From assembly GCF_900163565.1 (NCBI RefSeq), contig NZ_FUHU01000009.1, positions 1 to 64,000 of the forward strand: a DNA stretch of 64,000 nt, read 5' to 3'. Source of the DNA: Agrococcus casei LMG 22410. GTDB lineage: Bacteria; Actinomycetota; Actinomycetes; Actinomycetales; Microbacteriaceae. The notes beneath the pieces are model-generated. The model ran no database searches. It was given only the letters and a program-made list of their open reading frames with translations, and was not told where the DNA came from. Positions 47,626-55,856 of this stretch are shown here, piece by piece (positions within the stretch are counted from its first letter, which is position 1; each line of letters begins with the position of its first letter). A program made the position numbers and the translations under genes.

Positions 47626-48423
47626 ATGACACGGCCACTCGGAACCCCGACATGGATCGATCTCGGCAGCAATGACTTCGCAAGCACAAAGGCCTTCTAC
47701 GAGGGGCTCTTCGGCTGGCGCTTCGACGACGCTGGCGAAGAGTACGGCCACTACTGCATGGTCTACAACGGCGACGCCCTCGTCGGAGGCGCCATGGATA
47801 CCTCGGGCATGACCGGCCCTGACGGCGCTCCCCTGCCGAGCAGGTGGGATGTCTACCTCGCGGCATCAGACATCGACCAGCGCGTCGAACTCGCCAAGCA
47901 GCACGGCGCGCAGGTGCTCATGGAGCCGCACGATGCCGGAGCCGCCGGACGGTTCTCGATGCTGCTCGATCCGTCAGGGGCCGTCGTCGGCCTGTGGGCG
48001 GCCGGCGACACTGAGGGGTACGCGTTCGAAGGCAAGCCAGGAGGCCCCGTCTGGTTCGAGCTGATGACGCCCAAGTTCGACGCCGCCGAAGAGTTCTACA
48101 CCGCCGTGTTCGACTTCGACTTCGTCAGCGAGACCATGAGCATGGAGGGCAGCGACTTCCGCTACGCGACGAACGGGCCCGAGCAGGAGGCAAGCTCAGG
48201 CATCTTCGACACGAGCGTCTTCCCCGACGGCGGCGACGCATACTGGCGCGCATACATCGCCATCGAGAGCACGGATGCGGCACTCGCCAAGGTCAAGGAG
48301 CTCGGCGGCACGGTGCTCGACGGACCCGACGACTCGCCGTTCGGTCGCATCACGACCATCGCTGATCCGCAGGGTGCTCAGCTGCAGCTGTGCGCGATGT
48401 CGGAGTCGACCCCCGACGAGTGA
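47626..48423 (+). CDS. VOC-family protein, two-domain glyoxalase-like
   Basis: A 265-residue protein with two tandem VOC domains (about residues 8-120 and 140-262), each with the FYEGLFGW- or FYTAVFDF-type helix. Such proteins include glyoxalases and dioxygenases; the two-domain form of this size is common in actinobacteria and often of unknown substrate. A strong AAGGAGG site precedes the ATG. It follows the AraC gene by 81 bases and may be its target. Confidence 0.88.
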   Translation: MTRPLGTPTWIDLGSNDFASTKAFYEGLFGWRFDDAGEEYGHYCMVYNGDALVGGAMDTSGMTGPDGAPLPSRWDVYLAASDIDQRVELAKQHGAQVLMEPHDAGAAGRFSMLLDPSGAVVGLWAAGDTEGYAFEGKPGGPVWFELMTPKFDAAEEFYTAVFDFDFVSETMSMEGSDFRYATNGPEQEASSGIFDTSVFPDGGDAYWRAYIAIESTDAALAKVKELGGTVLDGPDDSPFGRITTIADPQGAQLQLCAMSESTPDE

Positions 48424-48447
48424 TCGTCACCCGACGGCTCGGCTTCT

Positions 48448-49026
48448 TCAGTTCGACGGAGCCGGGCCGTTGTTGTTCCACTCGTCGCCGTCGGCGTACG
48501 GCGGCAGCTCGCCCTCCCGGTCGATGGAGAATGTGACGTCGCTCCACGTGTACGTCGACATCGACTCCGTGCGCTTCTCGCCGTTGCGGTCAATGGCTTC
48601 GGGGTAGGTCCAGGTGACAGTGACCGTGGCGTCGTCGATGCGCTCGACACTCGTCGGAAACGCGAAGTACTCGTCATACGCGGTGGAGTCATACACGCCG
48701 AAATGGAAGAACGCCACTTGCTCAGGTGCGCTGTCGCTGCCCGACTCGGTCTTCAGCACGACCCAAGACAGCGACGAGCACGCGTTGAACTCGGTGATGT
48801 CTGATGATTCGACGCTCCAGCCCTCTTCGGGAGCTGCTGCCTTGTCGATCGCCGTCTGCAGGGCTTCCACAGGCCTTGCGTCGCCGCAGGCGTTCTCGGT
48901 CGGCGATGGAGTCGGCGATGTGCTCTGCTCGGGCCCGGTCGCGGGGCCGCAGCCTGCCGTCACCAGCACAGCCGCGAGCGCCGTTGCCGCGAGTGCCAGC
49001 CGTCGTCGTGCCGTTGTGTCGTTCAT
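48448..49026 (-). CDS. LppP/LprE-like lipoprotein
   Basis: A 192-residue secreted lipoprotein. Lipobox LVTAGC near residue 25. The domain has SSLSWVVLKTESGSDSAPEQVAFF and later ATVTVTWTYPE, matching my memory of the LppP/LprE lipoprotein family. A paralogue lies at 49716-50336. Function unknown. The leaderless start is six bases after TACTGT. Confidence 0.7.
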   Translation of the reverse strand: MNDTTARRRLALAATALAAVLVTAGCGPATGPEQSTSPTPSPTENACGDARPVEALQTAIDKAAAPEEGWSVESSDITEFNACSSLSWVVLKTESGSDSAPEQVAFFHFGVYDSTAYDEYFAFPTSVERIDDATVTVTWTYPEAIDRNGEKRTESMSTYTWSDVTFSIDREGELPPYADGDEWNNNGPAPSN

Positions 49027-49032
49027 GGCTCA

Positions 49033-49038
49033 ACAGTA
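49033..49038 (-). promoter_or_regulatory. Leaderless -10 box before LppP/LprE-like lipoprotein
   Basis: TACTGT on the minus strand ends six bases before the ATG at 49026. Confidence 0.45.
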
Positions 49039-49075
49039 GGTCAGATTCTGCAAAGCCTCCCGTGAACCGGCGCGA

Positions 49076-49081
49076 TAGTGT
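49076..49081 (+). promoter_or_regulatory. Leaderless -10 box before mug
   Basis: TAGTGT ends six bases before the ATG at 49088. Confidence 0.45.
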
Positions 49082-49087
49082 GCCCCC

Positions 49088-49705
49088 ATGCAGCGACGAC
49101 CATCGCCCCTCGGCGGGCGCAAGCCGACGAAGGCCGATCTTCTGGAGTTCGCGAACGACGATCCCGATGCCATTGATGATGTGCTGCCCGCACCCGGTGT
49201 GCAGCTGCGGCTGCTGATCGTCGGCATCAATCCGGGTCTCTGGACTGCCGCTGTCAACGCCCCGTTTGCGAGGCCCGGCAATCGCTTCTGGCCGTCGCTG
49301 CATCTGGCCGGTCTGACCGATCATGTGGTCGATGCCTCGCTCGGCCTCGACGACGCCGACTTCGATCATCTGCTCGCGCGAGGCATCGGCATCACGAACC
49401 TCGTCGGCCGTGCCACTGCTCGGGCTGATGAGCTGAGCAGGCAGGAGCTGCTCGACTCCGGTGTTCGCATCGTCGAACGCGTTCGCGAGCTGCGCCCTGA
49501 GCGCGTCGCCATCGCGGGCATCACGGCGTTCAGATCCGCGTTCGCGCTGCCGAAGGCGAAGCTCGGTCGGCAGGACCCAGCGTCAGTCGCTGGATGGCCG
49601 ACGGATGTGCAGCTGTGGGTGGTTCCGCAGCCGAGCGGCCTCAATGCGCATGAGTCGATTCACACCCTCGCCGAGAGATGGAGAGCAGTGTGGGATGCGC
49701 GCTAG
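49088..49705 (+). CDS. mug: G/U mismatch-specific DNA glycosylase Mug
   Basis: A 205-residue member of the uracil-DNA glycosylase superfamily, family 2. LLIVGINPGLWTAAVNAPFA holds the GINPG catalytic motif with the conserved Asn near residue 46; WVVPQPSGLNAH near the C-terminus is the second motif. It removes uracil or ethenocytosine opposite guanine. Leaderless ATG. It sits between two paralogous lipoprotein genes on the other strand. Confidence 0.92.
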   Translation: MQRRPSPLGGRKPTKADLLEFANDDPDAIDDVLPAPGVQLRLLIVGINPGLWTAAVNAPFARPGNRFWPSLHLAGLTDHVVDASLGLDDADFDHLLARGIGITNLVGRATARADELSRQELLDSGVRIVERVRELRPERVAIAGITAFRSAFALPKAKLGRQDPASVAGWPTDVQLWVVPQPSGLNAHESIHTLAERWRAVWDAR

Positions 49706-49715
49706 GGGCGCCGTG

Positions 49716-50336
49716 TCAGCGTTCGGTCGCGTAGGGCGGAAGGTCGCCGTCTCGCTCGACCTCGCCTGACTCGTCGTTCCAGCTGAATGCAGACGTGGCC
49801 TCGCCACTGGGGTTCGCGTTGCTGTCGCCGTCTTCCGGATACCTCCACGTGACCGAGACAGTGTCTTCGTCGGTCTGCTCGACTGCCGGCCAGAATCCCA
49901 TCGCCGGCTCAGTCGCCGTGCCTGCGTAGTCGTCGCCGTGGAAGAACACCACTTGCACCGGCGAAGACCCGGTGCCCTGCTCGATGGGAACGATGAGGTA
50001 CGACAGTGCCGCGCATTCGGTGTAGCCGTCGAGGTCGGCATGGTCTGCAGACCAGACGACGTCGCTCATGCTCTCGTCTTCGAACGGCGGCGGCATCTCC
50101 TCCAACGCGATCTCGAGAGCTTCGTCAGCGCTGATGCCGGTGCAGGCTTCCTCCGATGGCGGTGCCGAGGGCTGGGTTGGCGTTGGGGTCCATGGCTGCG
50201 AGCACATCGCGAACGCGTTGCCGCAAGGTTCTGTGTCGTCGGCCATGATTTCATCGATCACGGAGCAACCGGAGAGTCCTAAAGCCGCTGCTCCGACGAC
50301 GACGGTCAGCGATGCGAGACGACGGGCGATGTTCAT
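49716..50336 (-). CDS. LppP/LprE-like lipoprotein
   Basis: A 206-residue lipoprotein with lipobox LGLSGC near residue 24 and a Pro/Thr-rich linker. The domain VQVVFFHGDDYAGTATEPAM and DTVSVTWRYPED match the paralogue at 48448-49026; both end in a D-G/E-LPPYA string. Function unknown. It is followed upstream by the diacylglycerol kinase-like gene. Confidence 0.7.
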   Translation of the reverse strand: MNIARRLASLTVVVGAAALGLSGCSVIDEIMADDTEPCGNAFAMCSQPWTPTPTQPSAPPSEEACTGISADEALEIALEEMPPPFEDESMSDVVWSADHADLDGYTECAALSYLIVPIEQGTGSSPVQVVFFHGDDYAGTATEPAMGFWPAVEQTDEDTVSVTWRYPEDGDSNANPSGEATSAFSWNDESGEVERDGDLPPYATER

Positions 50337-50368
50337 GAAGGAGGCTCCTATTGCTTGGGTGAAGCCAG

Positions 50369-51316
50369 TCAACTCGACTGAGCTTGCAACAGCCTGAACG
50401 CTCGGGGGCGCACCTCGATCTCGACTGAGCATCCGCTGTCGGTCGCAGCGGCGAGCTCGTCTCCGTCGGCGAACACGGGCACCCCTGCCGGCACGTCGAT
50501 GCTGATGCTCTCAGCCTCGCGAGTCGAGAGCGGCTTCAGCCACTTGTGCCTCCTCAGCATCAGCAGCGGAAACAGAGCGACGAGACCAGGCTTGGCTATC
50601 GCTTCGACGAACGACACCGACATGCGTCCGTCATCGATGCGCGCATGCGGTGCGAGCGCGATGCCTCCACCGATGAACGGCCCGTTCTGCACGCAGATCA
50701 GTGCGAGCCGCTGCTCCTGCCTCGCTGACCCGTCAACAGAGTGTCCGAACGCGATGCCTTCGAACTGCGGCACCTCCTGCGCCAGCGCAACCAGGTATCG
50801 CAATGACCTCGGCGTCGTTCGTAATCCGTTGGCGCGCTGATTCACCTTTGCGTCGAAACCGATGTTGACCGAGTTCGCGACCCAATGCTGCCTGTCTTCG
50901 TGGCCGGGCCGGCGCACTGTGGCGACCAGCGCATCCGCTTCGACGACTTCGGGGCTGTCGTCTTCGAGTGCAGTCAGCAGGCCGTCGAGCACTGCACGTG
51001 GCCTGCTGCGATCGATGCCAGCGGCCCGTGCGAAGTCGTTGCCGGTTCCGGCCGGCACGATGCCCAGCGGAACAGGCCGGCCGGCAACCAGGTTGATCGC
51101 GCCGCTCAGTGCGCCGTCGCCACCGTGCACGAGCACGGCGTCGACGCCCTCATCGACTGCGGCTCGGGCCTCGTCGAGCTGTCGTGCCTGGTCAGAGGCA
51201 TCGGGCACGACGAGCTCGACGCGCATGCTGCGATGCGCAGCCACGTCGCGAACAGCCGCGACTGCACTGCGCCGGTTGCCCGCGGCTGGATTCAGCAGAA
51301 CAAGGATGCGGCGCAT
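50369..51316 (-). CDS. Diacylglycerol kinase catalytic-domain lipid kinase
   Basis: A 315-residue protein of the DagK/YegS family. LVLLNPAAGNRRS near residue 6, VLVHGGDGALSGAINLV near residue 63 (the GGDG motif) and PLGIVPAGTGNDFAR form the nucleotide- and lipid-binding core. It phosphorylates a diacylglycerol or sphingosine-like lipid. ATG at 51316 is chosen over an in-frame codon farther upstream. Divergent from the isochorismatase-like gene. Confidence 0.9.
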   Translation of the reverse strand: MRRILVLLNPAAGNRRSAVAAVRDVAAHRSMRVELVVPDASDQARQLDEARAAVDEGVDAVLVHGGDGALSGAINLVAGRPVPLGIVPAGTGNDFARAAGIDRSRPRAVLDGLLTALEDDSPEVVEADALVATVRRPGHEDRQHWVANSVNIGFDAKVNQRANGLRTTPRSLRYLVALAQEVPQFEGIAFGHSVDGSARQEQRLALICVQNGPFIGGGIALAPHARIDDGRMSVSFVEAIAKPGLVALFPLLMLRRHKWLKPLSTREAESISIDVPAGVPVFADGDELAAATDSGCSVEIEVRPRAFRLLQAQSS

Positions 51317-51395
51317 GCAAGAGCTTTCGACGTCGAACGGGAGCACCCCATTCAACCCCAGCGTCAAGCCCCTGTCACCTCGGCCCCCTGCATGC

Positions 51396-51401
51396 GAGAA
51401 T
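51396..51401 (+). promoter_or_regulatory. Leaderless -10 box before isochorismatase-like gene
   Basis: TGC-GAGAAT ends seven bases before the ATG at 51409; the same string precedes the gene at 9104. Confidence 0.4.
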
Positions 51402-51408
51402 GTCGCCC

Positions 51409-51978
51409 ATGACGAAGCCGGGCGACGCGTTGCTGCTCATCGACCTCCAAGAGGCGTTCTTCGAGTCAGCTCCGCTCGCCAAACGGCGACCTGACCTCCT
51501 CAGCCGGATCAACCGGCTCGTCGAAGAGGCGCGGCCGCTGGGGATTCCCGTGCTGCTGGTCACGACCGAGCACAGCCGCGACCGATCGACGTGGACCCTG
51601 AACATGCTCGATGACGATCAGGGATTCCTCCTCAATGGGGATCCGAAAACAGCTGTAGTCCACGAACTTGACACCAGCGGGACCACACGCATCGAGAAGA
51701 CGCGAGACAGCGCGTGGTTCGGCACCGACCTGCACTTGCGCCTGCGCAACCTGGGAGTGTCCCGCGTCATACTCGGCGGCATTTCAACGCACGGCTGCAT
51801 CGCGCAGACGGCCAGGGACGCGTACGCGCACAATGTTCGCACTGTGCTCGTCGCAGACGCCATTGCCGACGAACGCCGCGAGCTGCACGAGCCCATGCTT
51901 GCGCAGCTCGAAGACGATCGTCAGGCAGAGGTGCGTTCGTGCGATCAGATGATCGCTGACTGGCGCAGGCGACAGTGA
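51409..51978 (+). CDS. Isochorismatase-family cysteine hydrolase
   Basis: A 189-residue protein of the isochorismatase/nicotinamidase fold. LLLIDLQEAFFESAP holds the catalytic Asp near residue 11, EKTRDSAWFGTDL the Lys, and GGISTHGCIAQTARDAY the Cys near residue 126. The reaction is unknown. The start in the leaderless arrangement is preferred over a codon three residues upstream. Confidence 0.88.
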   Translation: MTKPGDALLLIDLQEAFFESAPLAKRRPDLLSRINRLVEEARPLGIPVLLVTTEHSRDRSTWTLNMLDDDQGFLLNGDPKTAVVHELDTSGTTRIEKTRDSAWFGTDLHLRLRNLGVSRVILGGISTHGCIAQTARDAYAHNVRTVLVADAIADERRELHEPMLAQLEDDRQAEVRSCDQMIADWRRRQ

Positions 51979-52000
51979 GCACGGCTGCCGCCGTGTGTGC

Positions 52001-52711
52001 TTAGCGAATCGCTTCGGCGATAGGCGTCGGTCCGTCGTAGAACCGCACCGTGTCGCGGACTGCGGCATCCTGATCGATGACGTGCACGATCACTTCTGCG
52101 ACGTTCTCGCGTGAGGTGTTGCGCTCGTCGCCGTCGGGGTCGCGGCCGTCGATGCGACCCTGGTCATCGACGAGGCGAAGCGACTTCGAAGCTGCATCGA
52201 GCGTCAGCATGCCCGGGCCGAGGATCGTGTAGTCGAGCGACGACTCGCGCAGACGAGCATCAGCGTCGTGCTTTGCCTTGGCGTAGGCATAGAAGCTGTC
52301 GTCGGGGTCGAGCGAGTCGATGTCGACGTCTGCACGCGAGTACGAGACCATCACGTATCGGCGCACGCCGCTCTTCTCGGCCGCTTCGATCGATCGTGCA
52401 GCAGCCTCGTAGTCGACTGCGTGCGTGCGCTTCGGGTCGCCACCACCTGCGCCAGCGGAGAACACGACTGCGTCTGCGCCTGCGAACAGGTCGGCGAAGT
52501 CTTCGACGCTGGCCTCTTCGATGCTCAGCTCAACGGGGTTCGCGCCTGCGCTCTCGACGTCGGCACGGTGGTCTGGATTGCGGATGGCCGAGTCGACTGT
52601 GTAGCCGGCTGCGGCGAACTTCGGTGCGGCGAGCAGGGCGATCTTTCCGTGTCCTCCGAGGATCACGACGCGCTTGCTCTTCTGGCCTGTGGTCTCTGTG
52701 GTGTCAGTCAT
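52001..52711 (-). CDS. NAD(P)-binding SDR-like protein, paralogue of 34632
   Basis: A 236-residue atypical SDR with RVVILGGHGKIALLAAPKFA at the N-terminus. AYAKAKHDADARLRESSLDY resembles the Tyr-Lys region. It shares the GGHGKIAL, SAGAGGGDPKRTHAVD and end-region pattern with the protein at 34632-35354. The ATG has a GGAAGGAG site. Substrate unknown. Confidence 0.8.
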   Translation of the reverse strand: MTDTTETTGQKSKRVVILGGHGKIALLAAPKFAAAGYTVDSAIRNPDHRADVESAGANPVELSIEEASVEDFADLFAGADAVVFSAGAGGGDPKRTHAVDYEAAARSIEAAEKSGVRRYVMVSYSRADVDIDSLDPDDSFYAYAKAKHDADARLRESSLDYTILGPGMLTLDAASKSLRLVDDQGRIDGRDPDGDERNTSRENVAEVIVHVIDQDAAVRDTVRFYDGPTPIAEAIR

Positions 52712-52849
52712 GGAATGTGACTCCTTCCGTCACAGAGGGCAACGCTGTGATGCTGTTCGCATTCCGGAATGCAGGCTGCAGAGGCACATCGTTCGCTTGT
52801 GTGGCTACTGTCCTCCAGGCGCCTGCGCGCCGCGGCTGCACCTTGCGGC

Positions 52850-52855
52850 TAGCCT
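52850..52855 (+). promoter_or_regulatory. Leaderless -10 box before DksA-like gene
   Basis: TAGCCT ends six bases before the ATG at 52862. Confidence 0.5.
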
Positions 52856-52861
52856 GGCGTC

Positions 52862-53230
52862 ATGAGCGACCACCGGCATGACGCACACGCAGACGGGCTC
52901 GAGCAGCGACGGCTCGAGGTTGAGCAGCTGCTCGCCTCGACCGATCAGCAGCTCGCTGACCTGCGCCAGATGCGCGAAGGCCTCAACGATGACGACGAGC
53001 ACGATCCAGATGGCGTCTCACTCTCATCCGAGTGGTCGAGGCTCGAGGGACTCCGGCAGAATCGCATCGACCAGCTGGCCGCGATCGATGCGGCAGCCGA
53101 GCGGCTGGCTGAGGGGTCGGATGCCGTGTGCACCGTGTGCGGCGGCCCCATTGCACCTGAGCGGCTCGAGGTGAGGCCAGAGGCCACCACCTGCATCGAC
53201 TGTGCTCAGCAGCAGTCAAGCCTCGGCTGA
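52862..53230 (+). CDS. TraR/DksA-type zinc finger protein
   Basis: A 122-residue, mostly helical acidic protein with a C-terminal C4 zinc finger (Cys90, Cys93, Cys111, Cys114 in CTVCGGPIAPERL and TTCIDC). DksA-like proteins bind RNA polymerase; the coiled-coil part (residues 13-85) is consistent. The exact role in actinobacteria is unclear. Its last 15 bases overlap the convergent acetyltransferase gene. Confidence 0.8.
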   Translation: MSDHRHDAHADGLEQRRLEVEQLLASTDQQLADLRQMREGLNDDDEHDPDGVSLSSEWSRLEGLRQNRIDQLAAIDAAAERLAEGSDAVCTVCGGPIAPERLEVRPEATTCIDCAQQQSSLG

Positions 53231-53710
53231 GGCTGTTCCTTCCCAGCGAATCTCACCGTCGACAATCGTGTCTGTCGAGTGCATGCCCAATGATGCGGCG
53301 ATGCGCTTCGATGCCTCGTGCCGTGGGTGGATGTGAGCGCGGATGCCCTGCACGCCACGCGAGGCAAGCTCCCGAACCAGCAGAGCGGCAGCCGCTTTCG
53401 CCAGGCCTCTCCCCTGCCACGGGAGCCCGATCACCCAGGCGATCTCGGCGTCATCGCTGCCGTCGGACAGCGTCGCCTGCACATAGCCGATCGGCTCGCC
53501 CTGCTGGCGCACGATCCAGTTCAGCCACTGTTCTGACCCGTCAGCGGGACCGCCTTCGGCTTGTGCCGCGTACTGCCGACGCAAGGCGTCGAGGGCTGGC
53601 GGCTCACCTCCCGTGTACTCGTACAGAGCAGGCGAAAACAGCACGTCGACCATGTCGACTGCGTCTTCGACACGAAGTGGTGTGAGCTCAAGCCTGCCGT
53701 CGTTCACCAT
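53216..53710 (-). CDS. GNAT-family N-acetyltransferase
   Basis: A 164-residue protein. IAWVIGLPWQGRGLAKAAAALL near residue 92 is the acetyl-CoA-binding Q/RxxGxG/A motif, and the rest follows the GNAT fold. Acceptor unknown. ATG is six bases after CATGAT, a near-consensus -10 box. Overlaps the DksA-like gene end by 15 bases. Confidence 0.85.
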   Translation of the reverse strand: MVNDGRLELTPLRVEDAVDMVDVLFSPALYEYTGGEPPALDALRRQYAAQAEGGPADGSEQWLNWIVRQQGEPIGYVQATLSDGSDDAEIAWVIGLPWQGRGLAKAAAALLVRELASRGVQGIRAHIHPRHEASKRIAASLGMHSTDTIVDGEIRWEGTASAEA

Positions 53711-53716
53711 TGCCGC

Positions 53717-53722
53717 ATCATG
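53717..53722 (-). promoter_or_regulatory. Leaderless -10-like box before GNAT gene
   Basis: CATGAT on the minus strand ends six bases before the ATG at 53710; the first base departs from TANNNT. Confidence 0.3.
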
Positions 53723-53728
53723 GCAGAG

Positions 53729-54322
53729 TCAGCCGAAGACCTCGAAGCTGCCCGACTTCTCGGGTTCGGTGAGCTCGAAGCGCACCGCCATGTCAGTTGC
53801 TCGCAGCAGCTCGACCTGGTGCTCGAACTGCTTGCTCACGACGAATACGACGTTGCTCATCTGCCACTCGTCTCTGAACCAGGCCCGCAGCGCCTCCAGC
53901 AGTCGCGCATCCATGCCCGACTCCATTCCGCTCGATCGCACCCAGAAGTAGACGACCGCATCCGTTGCAGTCCAGTCGTCGTCGCCGACAGCGACGACGG
54001 TCGACTTGGCGAGGAAGGTCGCGTCGTGCGGAAACACATAGACGCAGCCGAGGCACTCGCTGTCGTCGAGACTGAGCACCGTGTAGCTGAATGCGCGTCC
54101 GGCGTTGTGCCGGGATTCCATCTCGGCGAGGTCCTGGCGGTTGTCGCCGACCGTGAAGTGGTCTTCGGGCCAGGTCGACTGCTCCCACAGCCGCAGCGAC
54201 ACGCGAGTGTCCATGACCGCTTCATAGTCAAGCGCGGCATCGTCGACGGTGATCGGGCGCAGCTTGAATTCGTCGGTCCTCAGCTCTGAGGGGACTGGCT
54301 TGTTCGAATCAGTGAACGACAC
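53729..54322 (-). CDS. GNAT-like protein
   Basis: A 197-residue protein with LRPITVDDAALDYEAVMDTR at the N-terminus, the opening of many GNAT enzymes, and VVSKQFEHQVELLRATDMAV near the end. No clear acetyl-CoA loop is visible, so assignment is tentative. GTG start with GGAGG upstream is chosen over an in-frame codon five residues earlier. It lies downstream of other minus-strand genes by short gaps. Confidence 0.5.
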   Translation of the reverse strand: MSFTDSNKPVPSELRTDEFKLRPITVDDAALDYEAVMDTRVSLRLWEQSTWPEDHFTVGDNRQDLAEMESRHNAGRAFSYTVLSLDDSECLGCVYVFPHDATFLAKSTVVAVGDDDWTATDAVVYFWVRSSGMESGMDARLLEALRAWFRDEWQMSNVVFVVSKQFEHQVELLRATDMAVRFELTEPEKSGSFEVFG

Positions 54323-54358
54323 GTGGGCCTCCTGCAACCAGTATGACTCATCACCTGT

Positions 54359-55255
54359 TCAGTTCAGGCTCGAGACAATGACCCGGGCACCCTGGTCGCC
54401 GGCCCAGGTCGGCAGCAGCGCGAAGACATGCAGCTGCCCCCTGCCTTCGTGCCATGACACCGGCACCCCCTGCGCTCGTGCTTTTCGGCGCAGCACATGT
54501 GCATCCGGATTCAGCACGTCACGAGCGCCCGTGACGATCGTCAGAGGTCCAAGGCCGCGCATGTCGCCGAACAGCGTACTCACCGCCGGGTCTTCAAGCG
54601 CATCGCCCGCACGCCATTCATCGGCCAGCACGCGCCCGCCCGGCCGTGCAAGCCAGGGGTCACTCGGCTGCACCGCCTCGATCTCGGGGTTCTGCCAGGT
54701 CAGATCGAGGCCGGGCGACAGCAGCACCGTCGCGGGCAGCACCGTGCCGGCATCGCGCAGCGCCAGGGCGGCCGACAGCGCGATCTGGCCGCCCGACGAG
54801 TCGCCGGCCAGCTTCACCTGCACGCCGCTGTCGAGCTCTGCGCGAATCAGTGCGATCACTCCGTCGCGCACGGCACGAGCAGATCCGAACGGAATGAGCG
54901 GGTACACCGGCACCACGACCCGCTGCCCTGTCTCGCGAGCGATGCGCGCGATGAGCTGCCAGTGCGGTTCGACGATCTCGTTGACCCAGCCACCGCCATG
55001 CACGTACACGACTGCCGACTCGGGCCGCGCATCCGCTTCTGTGGGCTCGACGTCGTAGACGGGCCATCCCTCCGGCTGCGGCACCCTGCGGCTCACGATC
55101 ACGCCGTCGAGACGCTCTGGAGGAGCAAACGAGGCCGGGCGCAGCAGCCGCTCGTGCATCCGCTGACGCGCTCCGGCCTCGGAGACGAACGGCACGTTCG
55201 ACTTTCGGGCTGTGAGTATGAGCGGAACGATGCATTGCGGCAGCAGAACAGGCAC
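54359..55255 (-). CDS. Alpha/beta hydrolase-3 family esterase-like protein
   Basis: A 298-residue hydrolase of the hormone-sensitive lipase type. VVYVHGGGWVNEIVEPHW near residue 80 is the HGGGW oxyanion motif, and LAGDSSGGQIALSAALALRD the nucleophile elbow (GDSSGG) near residue 145. His is in SWHEGRGQLHVFALLP near the end. It starts 12 bases after the frameshifted isochorismatase-like gene and is probably in the same operon. Confidence 0.87.
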   Translation of the reverse strand: MPVLLPQCIVPLILTARKSNVPFVSEAGARQRMHERLLRPASFAPPERLDGVIVSRRVPQPEGWPVYDVEPTEADARPESAVVYVHGGGWVNEIVEPHWQLIARIARETGQRVVVPVYPLIPFGSARAVRDGVIALIRAELDSGVQVKLAGDSSGGQIALSAALALRDAGTVLPATVLLSPGLDLTWQNPEIEAVQPSDPWLARPGGRVLADEWRAGDALEDPAVSTLFGDMRGLGPLTIVTGARDVLNPDAHVLRRKARAQGVPVSWHEGRGQLHVFALLPTWAGDQGARVIVSSLN

Positions 55256-55267
55256 GGACTCCTCCAG

Positions 55268-55844
55268 TCAGAGTGATGCAGAGTCAGGGGTCTTGGCAAG
55301 CACTTCGGCAGTGGTCTGCACGGTCGCGAACTCGCCATGCAGGTTCGCTGCCGTCACCGCCGAGAGCTGCTGCGCGGTGAACACAGTGCCATCGGGAGCC
55401 GCTCGGCCGAACGTGTGGGTCGCGTCGATCACAAAGGTGACGTCATAGCCCAGGTTGCCCGCCATGCGGGCTGTGGTCTCACAGCAGTGGTTGGTGGTGA
55501 TGCCGCAGATGGCGATCTGCGTGATCCCACGATGCTGCAGCCATGCATGCAGATCGGGGGTGCCGTAGAAGCTGGAGTTGACCGACTTGCTGACCAGCAG
55601 ATCGGGAGCCCCCGTGAGCGCATCCTTGAATGCATGCCCCGCACTGCCCGGAAACAGCGGCGATTCGGGGTTCCGCGAGTCGTGCTGCACGAACACGACG
55701 GACGACGAGCGCTCACGCCATCTCGCGAGCAGCTGCTCGATGTTCACCTCGCAGACCGGGTTGTCGCGCTCACCCCCAGAATGCCGCGTCGTCAAAGCCC
55801 TTCTGCACGTCGATGACGACAAGAGCGGGGCTGTCAGAAGTCAT
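55268..55844 (-). pseudogene. Isochorismatase-family gene with a frameshift
   Basis: The ATG at 55844 opens a frame coding MTSDSPALVVIDVQKGF, the start of the cysteine-hydrolase family with its catalytic Asp. It stops at a TGA at 55770-55772 after 24 codons. Shifting by one base resumes ERDNPVCEVNIEQLLARW and continues for 170 more residues with the Lys (LVSKSVNSSFYGT) and Cys (GITTNHCCETTARM) of the active site. One extra base between FWG and ERDN explains the shift. It is either a real pseudogene, a sequencing error, or a rare recoding site. Confidence 0.75.
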
Positions 55845-55856
55845 GCAGTCATCCTG

